Assembly: GCF_006152065.1 (NCBI RefSeq)
Contig: NZ_VDFW01000034.1
Span: 1-64,000 of the forward strand
Reading direction: 5' to 3'
DNA length: 64,000 nucleotides
Source: Amycolatopsis alkalitolerans
GTDB taxonomy: Bacteria; Actinomycetota; Actinomycetes; Mycobacteriales; Pseudonocardiaceae
Both the position numbers and the translations under genes were made by a program. The stretch's first letter is position 1; each line of letters begins with the position of its first letter. Below the pieces are notes generated by a model that saw only the letters and a program-made list of their open reading frames with translations, made no database searches and was not told where the DNA came from. Below, piece by piece: positions 46,247 to 57,458 of the stretch.

Positions 46247-46277
46247 TCGCCTACTTTAGTGGGCGAGTGCCCACTAA
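46238..46277. promoter_or_regulatory. palindromic operator for the divergent TetR pair
   Basis: AGTGGGCACTCGCC (46238-46251) is the exact inverse of GGCGAGTGCCCACT (46262-46275). Inside the right half, TTAGTGGGC (46256-46264) and GCCCACTAA (46269-46277) form a second palindrome around GAGT. Three AGTGGGC half-sites result. The left arm covers the methyltransferase start, as expected for repression. Confidence 0.75.
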
Positions 46278-46401
46278 GCAGTCGGGTGCTGGTTCGCGGT
46301 CAGCGATCGCGCGACTCGCACCGAGCTTCAGGCGACCAGTGGCACGGAGCGCGGTTCGAGCCCGCCGGCGTGTGAGGCAAAGATGCGGAGAGAATGCCGG
46401 T

Positions 46402-46995
46402 ATGCCGACCGGGGTGCATATCCGCGATGTGCGCAAGCAGTTGTTCGACGCCGCCGAGCGTGTCCTGTTCCGTGACGGGCCGAGCGCGCTGACGAGCCGT
46501 GCCGTCACGACGGAGGCGGGTGTCGCCAAGGGTGTCCTGCACAGGCATTTCGAGGACTTCGACGCGTTTCTCGCCGAACTGGTGCAAGATCGCGTCGCCA
46601 GGGTCGAGGATCGGGCGGCCGTCCTCCGCCAGGCCGCCGGGCGGGGAACCGTCGGCGGGAACCTGGTCACCGCGCTGACCGACCTGTTCGATCCGATCGC
46701 GGTGGGGATCCTCGGTCTCGTCGTCTTCCGGGACGGCCTGCGCGCCCGGCTGCGCCAGGCCGGGCTTCCCGGTGTCCCGGTCATGAGCCAGGCCAGCGCC
46801 ATGATCTCCGCCTATCTCACGGACGAACGCGCGCTCGGCCGTATCGCGGCCGACGCGGACGTCGATTCGCTGGCGCTCGCGCTGGTCGGCACCGGGCACC
46901 TGCTGTTCGCCGGCCGGGAGCCGGTCGAGCCGGGCGCGATCGAACGCGTGGTGGACACGGTCATGGCGGACGTCGTGCAACGGCGGCTGCCGTGA
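46402..46995 (+). CDS. TetR family transcriptional regulator
   Basis: 197 residues. The TetR helix-turn-helix is ALTSRAVTTEAGVAKGVLHR and HFEDFDAFLAELV in the first 65 residues; the remainder is the ligand domain. ATG 46402 follows GGAGAG. It is divergent from the methyltransferase gene, and the palindrome at 46238-46277 is its probable operator. The ligand is unknown. Confidence 0.9.
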   Translation: MPTGVHIRDVRKQLFDAAERVLFRDGPSALTSRAVTTEAGVAKGVLHRHFEDFDAFLAELVQDRVARVEDRAAVLRQAAGRGTVGGNLVTALTDLFDPIAVGILGLVVFRDGLRARLRQAGLPGVPVMSQASAMISAYLTDERALGRIAADADVDSLALALVGTGHLLFAGREPVEPGAIERVVDTVMADVVQRRLP

Positions 46996-46996
46996 G

Positions 46997-47566
46997 TCAG
47001 CTGGGCCGGAGCCCGTTCTGCAGCGTCCGCAGATAGGTCTTGACCACCCGGGGCGGGTGCGGACCGCAGCGCAGCGCGTGGGTGATACCGGCCAGCAGGC
47101 GGCGCAGGTCCGCGGGGCGGAGGTCCTCGTGCACCTGGCCTTGCTGCTTCGCGCGGCGCAGCAGCCGGCCCGCCGCCTTGTCGAAGCGGGATTTCAGGGC
47201 CGCGGTCGCGGGATCGGCCGCGGTGGGCGAACCCAGTACGCCCGCGAAACCCGGTTCCGCCAGTGTGCGGGTGAGTGCGAAGCGTAATAACTCATGCAAT
47301 CCGGCTAATGGGTCACCGTTCGCCGCCGCGCTTTCGGCGCGTTCGGTCAATTCCGCGAGCGAACCGTGGGAAATGGCCTCCAGTAACGCATTGCGACCGG
47401 GGAAATGCCGGTAGACGGTGCCGACGCCGACGCCCGCGAGCCGTGCGATAGTGTTCAGCTGGAGCGATTCGTCACCGGCGGTAAGCTGCTCCCGCGCGAT
47501 CCGCAGCACGCGCTCGCGGTTACGCGCCGCATCTGCCCGCCGTGGCGTTTCACCCCGCGATTTCAC
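46997..47566 (-). CDS. TetR family transcriptional regulator
   Basis: 189 residues. The helix-turn-helix is LQLNTIARLAGVGVGTVYRH followed by FPGRNALLEAI, the classical TetR pattern. GTG 47566 is the start, since in-frame upstream codons lie in non-coding sequence. Its stop is one base from the stop of the convergent TetR gene. No adjacent target gene is evident. Confidence 0.88.
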   Translation of the reverse strand: MKSRGETPRRADAARNRERVLRIAREQLTAGDESLQLNTIARLAGVGVGTVYRHFPGRNALLEAISHGSLAELTERAESAAANGDPLAGLHELLRFALTRTLAEPGFAGVLGSPTAADPATAALKSRFDKAAGRLLRRAKQQGQVHEDLRPADLRRLLAGITHALRCGPHPPRVVKTYLRTLQNGLRPS

Positions 47567-47750
47567 GCGCTCATCGTACGGTATCCGGATCGTCCATCCG
47601 AATGGATAATGGATCCGGTTGCCTATTTCCGGCGTGTTGCGCGTACGTGACGGAGTGAAGTGAAACTGGACGCTCCGCACAGCGCCTGCGATGCTTAGCG
47701 CGGTTAGGCGAATTCCGCCACCCAGACGCGAAGCCGGAAGAAGGTGCCAG

Positions 47751-47960
47751 ATGGCCCGGGTAAGCCGTGCGACCAGCCCCGATGAAGCAGCGCAGGGAGG
47801 CTGGCTCGCAGGTGTTCGCGCGGAGGAGAAGGTCCTCCGGGATGCCCAGGAGTGCAAAGCCGCGCGTACGGTGGCCGGCCACTCGGCCGACGCCGAGGAG
47901 TGCGCGGAACTGCTCGAGATGCTCGGCCTGCACGCCGAGCAGGGCAAGCAGCTCATCTAG
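47751..47960 (+). CDS. small hydrophilic protein of unknown function
   Basis: 69 residues from ATG 47751, preceded by GAAGAAGG. The sequence is acidic and helical (GWLAGVRAEEKVLRDAQECK, then AEECAELLEMLGLHAEQ), with two Cys residues. Coding bias and the ribosome site support a real gene. No family is recognised. It is convergent with the IclR gene. Confidence 0.55.
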   Translation: MARVSRATSPDEAAQGGWLAGVRAEEKVLRDAQECKAARTVAGHSADAEECAELLEMLGLHAEQGKQLI

Positions 47961-47979
47961 GGGCGCGAAGGGACTGGCG

Positions 47980-48765
47980 CTAGACAACCGGAAACTGGCC
48001 GCCGATCCGGGTGGTCAGGTCCCGGGCCACGACACGTACGCACCGCGCGAGTTCGGGCCAGTCCTGCCCGCATACCGCGGCTTCGTCGGGGCAGTGGTGT
48101 CGCAGGGTCACGCTGACCGCGGCCATCGGCCGGCAACCGTGGTCGAACACCGGGTACGCGACGGAAGCGAACCCTGCGGTCACGAAGCCGTCCTCCACCG
48201 CCCAGCCGCGCCGGCGACCGGTCGCGAGCACACGCCGTAGCTCGGCAAGGTTCCGCGGCCCGCGGTCCGTGCGGCGCACGAACGCGGCGGCGTCCGGGAA
48301 CAGCGCCCGCACATGCGCGGCCGGCAGGTACGCGAGCATCGCGCGCCCCGAGGCGGGCAGGTGCGCCGGAATCCGCACGCCCACGTCCGTCACCAGCGTT
48401 TCGGGCAGCGCCGGACGCTCTTTCAGCAGGTACACCAGCTCGTTCCCGTGCAGCACGCCGAGTTGCGCGGTGTGCCCGACCTCGTCGACGAGTTCGCGCA
48501 GCAACGGTCCCGCGAGCCGTTCGAGCGGATCGTGCCGCAGGTACGCCGAACCCAGCTCGAACGCCGCGATGCCGAGCCCGTACCGGCGCTCCGCGGGCAG
48601 ATGCGCGACGAAACCGGCGGCCTCGAGCTCGGCCAGCAGGTGATAGGTCGTCGACCGCGGCAGGTCCAGCTCGCGTGCGAGCGCGGCGGCCGAAGCCGGT
48701 CCGGCACGCCTCGCCAGTGCGTCCAGCACGGCCAGGCCACGCCGCAGCGCCGGCACGTCGGTCAT
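47980..48765 (-). CDS. IclR family transcriptional regulator
   Basis: 261 residues. An N-terminal winged helix (ALARELDLPRSTTYHLLAEL, then GFVAHLPAERRYGLG) is followed by the IclR effector domain (GHTAQLGVLHGNELVYLLK). It is divergent from hutH with a palindrome between the two starts, so it probably regulates the histidine operon, with urocanate or another intermediate as candidate effector. Many hut operons elsewhere use HutC or LysR regulators instead. Confidence 0.92.
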   Translation of the reverse strand: MTDVPALRRGLAVLDALARRAGPASAAALARELDLPRSTTYHLLAELEAAGFVAHLPAERRYGLGIAAFELGSAYLRHDPLERLAGPLLRELVDEVGHTAQLGVLHGNELVYLLKERPALPETLVTDVGVRIPAHLPASGRAMLAYLPAAHVRALFPDAAAFVRRTDRGPRNLAELRRVLATGRRRGWAVEDGFVTAGFASVAYPVFDHGCRPMAAVSVTLRHHCPDEAAVCGQDWPELARCVRVVARDLTTRIGGQFPVV

Positions 48766-48767
48766 GT

Positions 48768-48783
48768 GTCTGGAATACCAGAC
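48768..48783. promoter_or_regulatory. candidate IclR operator upstream of hut operon
   Basis: GTCTGGAATACCAGAC is a palindrome with 6-base arms and a 4-base centre, only 3 bases upstream of the IclR start and 55 before hutH. The TGGAATACCA core resembles known IclR-type sites. Confidence 0.65.
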
Positions 48784-48837
48784 CGAAGCACACCCTCGCC
48801 AACTGTGCGAGACACTCGGCAGAGGTGGAATGGGCTG

Positions 48838-50357
48838 ATGGTGAGTGCAGTTCGGCTGGACGCGGGGCCCGTGAGCCGCGAGCAGGTGACCGCGGTCGCG
48901 CGCGGCGGGGCCCGGGTGGAGTTGAGTGAAGCGGTCCTCAAGAACCTGAGCGAGACCCGGCAGCATATCGACGCGCTGGCGGGCGCGACCGAACCGACCT
49001 ACGGCGTCTCGACGGGGTTCGGCGCGCTGGCCATCCGGCACATCCCGGCCGACCGCCGGACCGCGCTGCAGCGTTCGCTGATCCGCTCACACGCGGCCGG
49101 TGCCGGGGCGGCGGTGGAGCCGGAAGTCGTGCGCGCGCTGATGTTCCTGCGCCTGCGTACGCTCGCCACCGGATACACCGGGGTGCGCCCGGAGACCGCG
49201 ACCGCGCTCGCCGGACTGCTCAACGCGGGCATCGTGCCGGTCGTGCACGAGTACGGTTCGCTGGGGTGTTCCGGGGATCTCGCGCCGCTCGCCGCCGTCG
49301 CGCTCGCGCTGATGGGCGAAGGGGAAACCGTCCAGGACGGCGTTCGCCTTCCGGCCGCGGATGCCTTGCGGCAGGCCGGTCTGGCGCCCGTGACGCTCGC
49401 GGAGAAGGAAGGGCTCGCCCTCACCAACGGCACCGACGGCATGCTCGGCATGCTGGTGCTCGCGCTCGCGGACCTCCACCGCCTGCTCGACACCGCGGAC
49501 CTCACCGGTGCGATGAGCGTGGAAGCCCTGCTGGGCACCGATCGCGCGTTCGCCGCCGATCTGCAGGCGTTGCGACCGCATCCGGGGCAGGCGCTTTCCG
49601 CCCGGCGGATGTTCGCCGCACTGCGGGATTCCGAGATCGTCGCGAGCCACCGCGGGCCGGACTGCACACGCGTCCAGGACGCGTATTCGCTGCGCTGCGC
49701 CCCGCAGGTGCACGGCGCGGCACGGGACACCGTGACCCACGGCGAACTGGTCGCCGACCGGGAACTGGCCGCCGCGATCGACAATCCGGTCGTGCTGCCG
49801 GATGGCCGCGTCGAGTCCAACGGCAACTTCCACGGCGCCCCGATCGCTCATGTGCTGGACTTTCTCGCGATTGGCGTCGCCGACGTCGCGAGCATCGCCG
49901 AACGCCGCACCGACCGGATGCTCGACGTCGCGCGCTCACAAGGACTCCCGGCGTTCCTCGCGCACGATCCCGGGGTGGACTCCGGCTACATGATCGCGCA
50001 GTACACGCAGGCCGCCGTGGTCAGCGAGCTGAAACGGCTCGCCGTACCGGCCTCGGTCGACTCGATTCCCAGCAGCGCCATGCAGGAGGACCACGTTTCG
50101 ATGGGCTGGTCCGCCGCGCGGAAGCTGCGGCGCGCCATCGACGGGCTGACCACGGTGCTCGCCGTCGAACTGCTGACCTCGGCGCGGGCGCTGGACCTGC
50201 GCGCGCCGTTGCGGCCGGCGCCCGTCACCGGGGCGGTGCGGGACATCGTGCGTGAACGCGCCGGCGGTCCGGGGCCGGACCGGCACCTCGCGCCGGACAT
50301 CGCCGCGGCGGAGGAACTCGTCAGGTCGGGAGCCGTTCTCGAGGCATTGGAGGAAGC

Positions 50358-50361
<4 letters not shown>
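48838..50361 (+). CDS. hutH: histidine ammonia-lyase
   Basis: Removes ammonia from histidine to give trans-urocanate, the first step of the pathway. The protein has 507 residues. The MIO cofactor is made from the tripeptide at 144-146, here Cys-Ser-Gly ([13 protein letters not shown]), a form also known in streptomycete enzymes. Other landmarks are [10 protein letters not shown], the FHGAPIAH segment and [19 protein letters not shown] 48838 is the start. Four more genes follow, each overlapping the previous one. Confidence 0.97.
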
Positions 50362-52000
<1,639 letters not shown>

Positions 52001-52004
<4 letters not shown>

Positions 52005-53194
52005 GCGCCGTCGGCCTGCTCGGGGAGATCGCCGGCGTCGGACGCGGTCGCGGCGGCTATTCGCGGCACGTGTTCGACCGCGCGGAGGGCGAGTTGCGGG
52101 CGTGGTTCGCCGAGCGCGCGGAGCGCATCGGGCTCGACGTGGAGACCGATCGCAACGGCAACCTGTGGGCCTGGTGGGGAACGCCGGGGCCGGACGCCCT
52201 GGTCACGGGCAGCCACCTCGACTCGGTGCCGGGCGGCGGCGCCTTCGACGGACCGCTCGGGGTGGTCAGCGCGCTCGACGCCGTCGCGGCTCTTCAGGCC
52301 GAGGGGTTCCGGCCGGGGAAACCGTTGGCGGTCCTGGTGTTCGCCGAAGAGGAGGGCGGCCGTTTCGGTGTGCCGTGCCTGGGTTCGCGGCTGCTCACGG
52401 GATCGATCGACGCCGGCAAGGCCCGCGCCTTGCGTGACCAGGACGGCGTGACGTTCGCGGAAGCGGCCGCGCGGGCGGGGTTCGATCCCGAGCGGTTCGG
52501 GCGGGACGAGGTCGCGCTGTCGCGTATCGGCACGTTCCTCGAACTGCACGTCGAGCAGGGTCGCGGCCTGGTCGATCTGGGTTCGCCGGTGGCCGTGGGC
52601 AGCACGGTCATCGCCCACGGGCGGTGGCGGTTTTCGTTCTCCGGTCAGGGAAACCACGCCGGGGCGACGCTGATGGGCGACCGGCACGATCCGATGGTTC
52701 CGGCCGCGGCGGTGGTCGCGGCGGCGCGGCGGATCGCGTCGAAGGTCGAGGGTGCGCGGGCGACGGTCGGCAGGCTGATCCCGCGACCTGGCGGGACGAA
52801 CGTCATCGCGTCCACTGTGGACCTTTGGCTCGACGCGCGGGTGACGGGTGAGGACCGGGTGCGCCCACTGGTCGACGAGATCGCGGACGCGGCGGGCAAG
52901 GCCGCGGCCGAGGAAGGCTGCGAGATCAGGCTCTCGGAGGAGTCCTACGGCGGGACCGTGGCTTTCGACGCGGGCCTTCGAGAGGAGCTTCGCGCCCTGC
53001 TCGGCGGGGCACCCGAACTGCCGACCGGCGCCGGGCACGACGCCGCGATCCTGTCCGGCCACACTCGCGCGGGAATGCTCTACGTGCGGAACCCGACGGG
53101 CATCAGCCACGCGCCGGAGGAGTTCGCCGAGGACGAGGATGTCGAACACGGCGCGCGGGCGCTCGCCGAAGCACTGCGGCATTTGTCGACATGA
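52001..53194 (+). CDS. M20 amidohydrolase of the allantoate/N-carbamoyl amidase group
   Basis: 397 residues. Metal ligands appear in [15 protein letters not shown] (His, Asp), [10 protein letters not shown] (Glu-Glu) and FLELHVEQG (His), with GAGHDAAIL and ISHAPEEF near the end, typical for allantoate amidohydrolase, N-carbamoylase and related enzymes. GTG 52001 overlaps the hutU stop. It sits where hutG would be expected. With hutF in the operon, the missing step is N-formylglutamate hydrolysis, so it probably does that. This is inferred from context. Confidence 0.85.
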
Positions 53195-54444
53195 CGACCT
53201 ACTGGTGTGCGCGGGCGTGGCTGCCGGACGGTGTCGCGCGCGACGTCCGGATCGAGGTCGAGGCCGGTGTGCTGAAAGCGCTTACGCCGGGCGCGCCCCG
53301 GACCGGCATCGTCCTGAATGGACTTGTCCTGCCCGGTTTCGCCAACCGGCATTCGCACGCCTTCCACCGCGCCCTGCGCGGCCGGACGCACCACGACCGA
53401 GGCACATTCTGGACCTGGCGTGAGCGGATGTACGCGCTCGCCGGGCGTCTCGATCCCGAGTCCTATCACCGCCTCGCGCGCGGGGTCTTCGCCGAGATGA
53501 CGCTCGCCGGGTACACGAGCGTGGACGAGTTCCACTACCTGCATCACGGGCCGGGCGGGCGCCCGTACGACGATCCCAACGCGATGGGGTACGCGCTGGT
53601 GGAGGCCGCGGCGGAGGCGGGGATCAGGGTGACGGTGCTCGACACCTGTTACCTGACCGGTGGTTTCGATCGCGAACTCGACGAGCCGCAGAGGCGCTTC
53701 GGCGACGGCGACGCCGAAGCGTGGGCGCGGCGGGTCGAGGCGTTCGAACCGGGAGTGCCCGTCGGCGCCGCCGTGCACTCGGTCCGCGCCGTTCCCGTCG
53801 ATCAGCTTGCCTCGGTCAAGGGGCGCCCGCTGCACGTCCACCTGTCCGAGCAGCGGGCGGAGAACGAAGAGTGCCTCGCCCACCTTGGCCGGACGCCGGC
53901 CCAGGTGCTCGCGGACGCGGGCGTGCTCGGGCCGGACACGGTCGCGGTGCACGGCACGCATCTGACCGAGGCCGACATCCGCACCCTCGCCGAGACGCGT
54001 ACGCGGGTCTGTTTCTGCCCCACCACGGAACGGGATCTTGGGGACGGAATCGGCCCCGCGCGCGCACTTGCGGATGCGGGCGTCCCGCTGTGCCTCGGCA
54101 GCGACAGCCACGCCGTCATCGACCCGTTCGAGGAGGCCAGGGCCCTGGAGATGAACGAGCGGCTGGCCGCCGGGTCCCGCGGCCGGTTCACGATGACCGA
54201 GCTGATGGCGGCGTCCGGCGGCGGCTTGCGGGTGGGCGCGCCGGCGGACCTCGTCGTGGTCGATCCCGAATCGGTGCGGACCGCCGGGAGCGAGGCCGAA
54301 GCCGTCGTGCTCGCCGCGACCGCCGCCGACGTGACAGACGTGCTCGTGGGTGGGCGCTGGGTGGTGCGAGACCGCGTGCACCAACTCGTCGAACGGCCCG
54401 AAACGGTGCTGGCGAAGGAGATCGAGGCGCTGTGGCGATCCTGA
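53191..54444 (+). CDS. hutF: formimidoylglutamate deiminase
   Basis: Converts N-formimidoyl-L-glutamate to N-formyl-L-glutamate and ammonia. The protein has 417 residues and an amidohydrolase fold: [14 protein letters not shown] (metal His pair near residue 55), [22 protein letters not shown] and CLGSDSH. The HSHAFHR and WRERMY blocks are specific for HutF among these enzymes. ATG 53191 overlaps the upstream stop as ATGA. Confidence 0.93.
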   Translation: MTTYWCARAWLPDGVARDVRIEVEAGVLKALTPGAPRTGIVLNGLVLPGFANRHSHAFHRALRGRTHHDRGTFWTWRERMYALAGRLDPESYHRLARGVFAEMTLAGYTSVDEFHYLHHGPGGRPYDDPNAMGYALVEAAAEAGIRVTVLDTCYLTGGFDRELDEPQRRFGDGDAEAWARRVEAFEPGVPVGAAVHSVRAVPVDQLASVKGRPLHVHLSEQRAENEECLAHLGRTPAQVLADAGVLGPDTVAVHGTHLTEADIRTLAETRTRVCFCPTTERDLGDGIGPARALADAGVPLCLGSDSHAVIDPFEEARALEMNERLAAGSRGRFTMTELMAASGGGLRVGAPADLVVVDPESVRTAGSEAEAVVLAATAADVTDVLVGGRWVVRDRVHQLVERPETVLAKEIEALWRS

Positions 54445-55598
54445 TCGACCGAATCGGTGAGCTGACCACGAACGATCCGGAGGCCGGCCGGCTGCGGGAC
54501 GCGGCGATCGTGCTCGACGGTACCCGTGTCGCCTGGGTCGGCCCGTCACGCGACGCCCCAGCCGCCGATGAACGCCTTGACGTCGAGGGTCGTGCCGTCC
54601 TGCCCGGCTGGGTGGACAGCCACACGCACCTGGTGTTCGCCGGGGACCGGACGGCCGAGTTCGAAGCGAGGATGTCCGGAAATCCTTATACGGCAGGTGG
54701 AATCGCGGTGACGGTGGCGGCCACGCGCGCCGCCTCCGACGAGCACCTCGCCGCGAACCTGCGCAAGCACGTCGAGGAGGCCCGGCGCCAGGGCACGACC
54801 TGCCTGGAGACGAAGACCGGCTACGGACTGTCCGTTGTGGACGAGGTGCGATCCGCCCGTATCGCCGCGGAGGTGGTGGACGAGGTGACGTTCCTCGGTG
54901 CCCATCTCGTCCCGCCGGGAACCGATGCGGAGTCGTATGTGGACCTGGTCTGCGGCGAGATGCTCGACGCGGTCAAGGGACTCGTGCGCTGGGTGGACGT
55001 CTTCTGCGAGGAGGGCGCGTTCGACGAGGCCCAGTCCGAGCGAGTGCTGCTGGCGGCCGCCGAGCGCGGGCTCAGCGTGCGGGTCCACGGCAACCAGTTG
55101 GGCCCCGGTCCCGGCGTCCAGCTCGCGGTCCGCCACGATGCGGCCAGTGTCGACCACTGCACGTACCTCACCGACGCCGACGTGGACGCCCTCGCGTCGT
55201 CGGACACGGTCGCGACGCTGCTGCCCGCATGTGACCTGTCCACCCGCCAGCCACTCGCCCCGGCCCGGCGTCTGCTCGACGCGGGTGCGACGGTGGCGCT
55301 GGCCACCAACGCCAACCCCGGCAGTTCGTACACGACGTCGATGGCCTTCTGCGTCGCGACAGCCGTGCTGCAGATGCGGATGTCGGTCGAGGAGGCGGTC
55401 TGGGCCGCGACAGCGGGTGGCGCACGAGCGCTGCGGCGAACGGACGTCGGCTTCATCCGGCCCGGCGCGCGGGCCTGTCTGCAGGTGCTGGACGCACCCT
55501 CAGTCACACACCTCGCATATCGCCCAGGGGTGCCGCTTACCCGGGCGATCGTCCTGAACGGCGTTCACCGGATGTTCAACCACAAACCGCCCAGGTGA
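54432..55598 (+). CDS. hutI: imidazolonepropionase
   Basis: Opens the imidazolone ring to N-formimidoyl-L-glutamate. The 388-residue protein has the metal motif [12 protein letters not shown] (His64, His66), [30 protein letters not shown], and [10 protein letters not shown]. The GTG start lies 13 bases before the hutF stop. It is the last gene of the operon; remnants of an unrelated transporter follow, with no clear terminator. Confidence 0.95.
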   Translation: MAILIDRIGELTTNDPEAGRLRDAAIVLDGTRVAWVGPSRDAPAADERLDVEGRAVLPGWVDSHTHLVFAGDRTAEFEARMSGNPYTAGGIAVTVAATRAASDEHLAANLRKHVEEARRQGTTCLETKTGYGLSVVDEVRSARIAAEVVDEVTFLGAHLVPPGTDAESYVDLVCGEMLDAVKGLVRWVDVFCEEGAFDEAQSERVLLAAAERGLSVRVHGNQLGPGPGVQLAVRHDAASVDHCTYLTDADVDALASSDTVATLLPACDLSTRQPLAPARRLLDAGATVALATNANPGSSYTTSMAFCVATAVLQMRMSVEEAVWAATAGGARALRRTDVGFIRPGARACLQVLDAPSVTHLAYRPGVPLTRAIVLNGVHRMFNHKPPR

Positions 55599-55601
55599 AT
55601 C

Positions 55602-55955
55602 ATCGTCGACGACCCGAAAGTGACCCCGGCGGTGGTGTTCGCCGGGCTCATCGGGGCGACCTGGATCGGCGCGGGCGCGGTGCATTTCGGCTCGATCGTC
55701 CAAGATCCTCATCCCGGCGGTCGCGTCGCCGGTCGTCGCCGTGCTCGGCACCAGTGACCGGCAGAAGTCCATGGGCGTGATCACGCTGACGGTGATCGCG
55801 TCCGGTTCGCTCGCCGCCGGGACCGCGCCGCCGCTGTGGGAGACGAGTTCGGCGGTAACGATCCTGGCGTCGGCGCACCTCGGGTTCGCGCTGTCCACCA
55901 CGCGAACAACGTCAACGAGACCGCACCGGCCGAGCCGGTCGCCGCGTCCGTCTGA
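55602..55955 (+). pseudogene. decayed PiT-type phosphate transporter
   Basis: Fragments of a PiT low-affinity phosphate permease occur in order but in different frames, with large parts missing. They are VTPAVVFAGLIGATWIGAG, then KILIPAVASPVVAVL, QKSMGVITLTVIASGSL with PPLW, AVTILASAHLGFALSTT and a real-looking C terminus ending APAEPVAASV. Only about 115 of roughly 400 residues remain. At least three internal deletions relative to the family are needed. Confidence 0.8.
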
Positions 55956-55963
55956 GGAGTGCG

Positions 55964-56062
55964 ATGAAGATCGACTGGGCTGCCCTCGGCAACGTGTTCC
56001 TGATCGCGCTCGTCGCCATCGTCGCCTACGGGATCTACCTGATCGTCGCCGCTCAGAGTGCG
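55964..56062 (+). pseudogene. truncated small membrane protein gene behind the PiT remnant
   Basis: ATG 55964 with a GAGGAG ribosome site encodes MKIDWAALGNVFLIALVAIV and a hydrophobic helix, then after about 33 codons the frame becomes the antisense of the convergent VOC gene and ends at 56197. Short one-helix proteins of this kind commonly follow PiT genes in actinobacteria. The true C terminus appears lost. Confidence 0.6.
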
Positions 56063-56433
56063 GCGATGCGGGTCTTGAGCAGGCAGAACTCGTTGCCTTC
56101 GGGATCGGCCAGTACATGCCATGGCTCCTGCCCCGTCTGGCCGACGTCGGCCGGGCGCGCGCCGAGCTTCAGCAGGCGTTCGAGCTCGGCGTCCTGATCG
56201 CGGTCGGTGGCGTTGACGTCGATGTGCAGCCGGGACTTCCCCCGCTTCGGCTCATCCGAACGACCGAGGATGATCGTCGGCTGGGGTCCACCGAACCCTT
56301 CGCGCGGCCCGATTTCCACCGAGCCGTCGTCCTCGCGATCGAGTACCACGAAGTCCAGCACCTCGCACCAGAACCGCGCCAGCGCCTCCGGGTCGCGGCA
56401 ATCGAGCACGAGTTCGCTGATACGACAGGCCAT
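56053..56433 (-). CDS. VOC (glyoxalase/bleomycin-resistance fold) protein
   Basis: 126 residues in the vicinal oxygen chelate fold: ISELVLDCRDPEALARFWCE at the N terminus and WHVLADPEGNEFCLLKT at the C terminus, both typical. Metal-binding positions are plausible (His in LHIDVNATD, Glu in NEFC). Such proteins may be dioxygenases, isomerases or resistance binders. The substrate is unknown. Confidence 0.85.
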   Translation of the reverse strand: MACRISELVLDCRDPEALARFWCEVLDFVVLDREDDGSVEIGPREGFGGPQPTIILGRSDEPKRGKSRLHIDVNATDRDQDAELERLLKLGARPADVGQTGQEPWHVLADPEGNEFCLLKTRIAAL

Positions 56434-56457
56434 CGCCGAAACCTACCCTCCGCACTC

Positions 56458-57063
56458 CTAGCCCGCCAGGTCGTCGGCGATGGCGTCGAGGCGGTGCTGC
56501 GGCAGGAGGTCGGTGACGTAGTGCACGCGCGCCGGATCGTCGACCATGCGGGCGACGAGGGGGAGCGCCTTGTCGGGGATCACCTCGAGGCAAGCCGTGA
56601 TCGTGCGTTCCGGCAGGATGTCGACGAACCTTGCGATGGTGATCCAGTCTCGGCGGCGCGAGAGCTCCGCCGCGACGTCGACCGCGACCGGCACGGGAAG
56701 GCCCGCGATGATCCCCGCCGCGCGGCGCGGGTCCAGCTCGGCCGCGACATCGGAGAGGAACGCGGGTGAGAGCCGGCTCGCGATGTCTACCCCGCGACCG
56801 ACCTCGACCAGGCCCGCGATCCGCGCCGAGAGCACCGGCCCGAACACCCGCTCGGCCATCCTGGCCAGCAGTGGGACCGGCAGCAGCCGGCTCGCGCCCG
56901 CCATGCGCTCCAGCACGTCCAGATGCGCGTCATAGAGCACGCTCGTCACGCTCGCGCGCAGCAGCCGCAGGTCCTCGGGCGGCACGTCGTGCAGGTAATC
57001 GAAGCGTTCCGGGGAAACCCCCAGCACCCGTGCGAGCTTGCGGACTTCCGCGTCGGAGCTCAT
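56458..57063 (-). CDS. helical-repeat protein of unknown function
   Basis: 201 residues, mostly alpha-helical by sequence, with repeated short units such as LARMAERVFGPVLSARIAGL, FLSDVAAELDPRRAAGIIAG and RFVDILPERTITACLEVIPD. The pattern recalls the MgtE N-terminal or FliG-like helical superhelix but a firm match cannot be claimed. Its ATG begins right after the stop of the upstream small gene, so the two are one operon. Confidence 0.6.
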   Translation of the reverse strand: MSSDAEVRKLARVLGVSPERFDYLHDVPPEDLRLLRASVTSVLYDAHLDVLERMAGASRLLPVPLLARMAERVFGPVLSARIAGLVEVGRGVDIASRLSPAFLSDVAAELDPRRAAGIIAGLPVPVAVDVAAELSRRRDWITIARFVDILPERTITACLEVIPDKALPLVARMVDDPARVHYVTDLLPQHRLDAIADDLAG

Positions 57064-57273
57064 CTACAGCCCCACAGCCCTGCGGACCGCCGGGCGCAGC
57101 AGCGCCGGGATGAACCGCAGCGCCTCGTTCCCTGCCTTCGACAGGGCCCTCGCCTGCCGGCGTCTCGCGGCGTGCAGCGCGTCCGCGAGATCCTGCTGGT
57201 CTGAGTCCGGAAGTGCCGCGACGCTCTCGGGCAGGTTGCCGAGCTGCGCGGTGAGGCTGCGGTCGTTCATCAT
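57064..57273 (-). CDS. small basic protein of unknown function
   Basis: 69 residues, MMNDRSLTAQLGNLPESVAA, then a basic helix (ALHAARRRQARALSKAGNEA) and a hydrophobic RFIPALLRPAVRRAV end. It directly abuts the helical-repeat gene with no space. No family is recognised. A second ATG follows the first. Confidence 0.55.
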   Translation of the reverse strand: MMNDRSLTAQLGNLPESVAALPDSDQQDLADALHAARRRQARALSKAGNEALRFIPALLRPAVRRAVGL

Positions 57274-57305
57274 CAGATCATCGCATTTCACTACGGTTTC
57301 CAGCA

Positions 57306-57458
57306 TGACGATTGCGACAGACAGCTCGACGAGGTCGTGGCCTATCACCCCACCGTGCCCGGGACACCGCAGCCGGCACGGGAACCCGGTCAACGCCGAG
57401 GCGTACACGCTGTTCTGGCCTTGGGCACTGTCGGTGATCGACGTCACGACCGCTTAGC
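57306..57458 (+). other. possible remnant ORF before hrpB
   Basis: A 50-codon frame ends NAEAYTLFWPWALSVIDVTTA, which looks like the last membrane helix of an ABC-2-type permease. There is no other match upstream and no good ribosome site. It runs 15 bases into the convergent hrpB end. It may be a fragment of a lost transporter or simply chance. Confidence 0.25.

Noticed and set aside
49261-49281. Cys-Ser-Gly instead of Ala-Ser-Gly in HutH as a damaged MIO site
   Set aside because: The cyclising Ser-Gly is intact and Cys at this place is known in streptomycete histidine ammonia-lyases.
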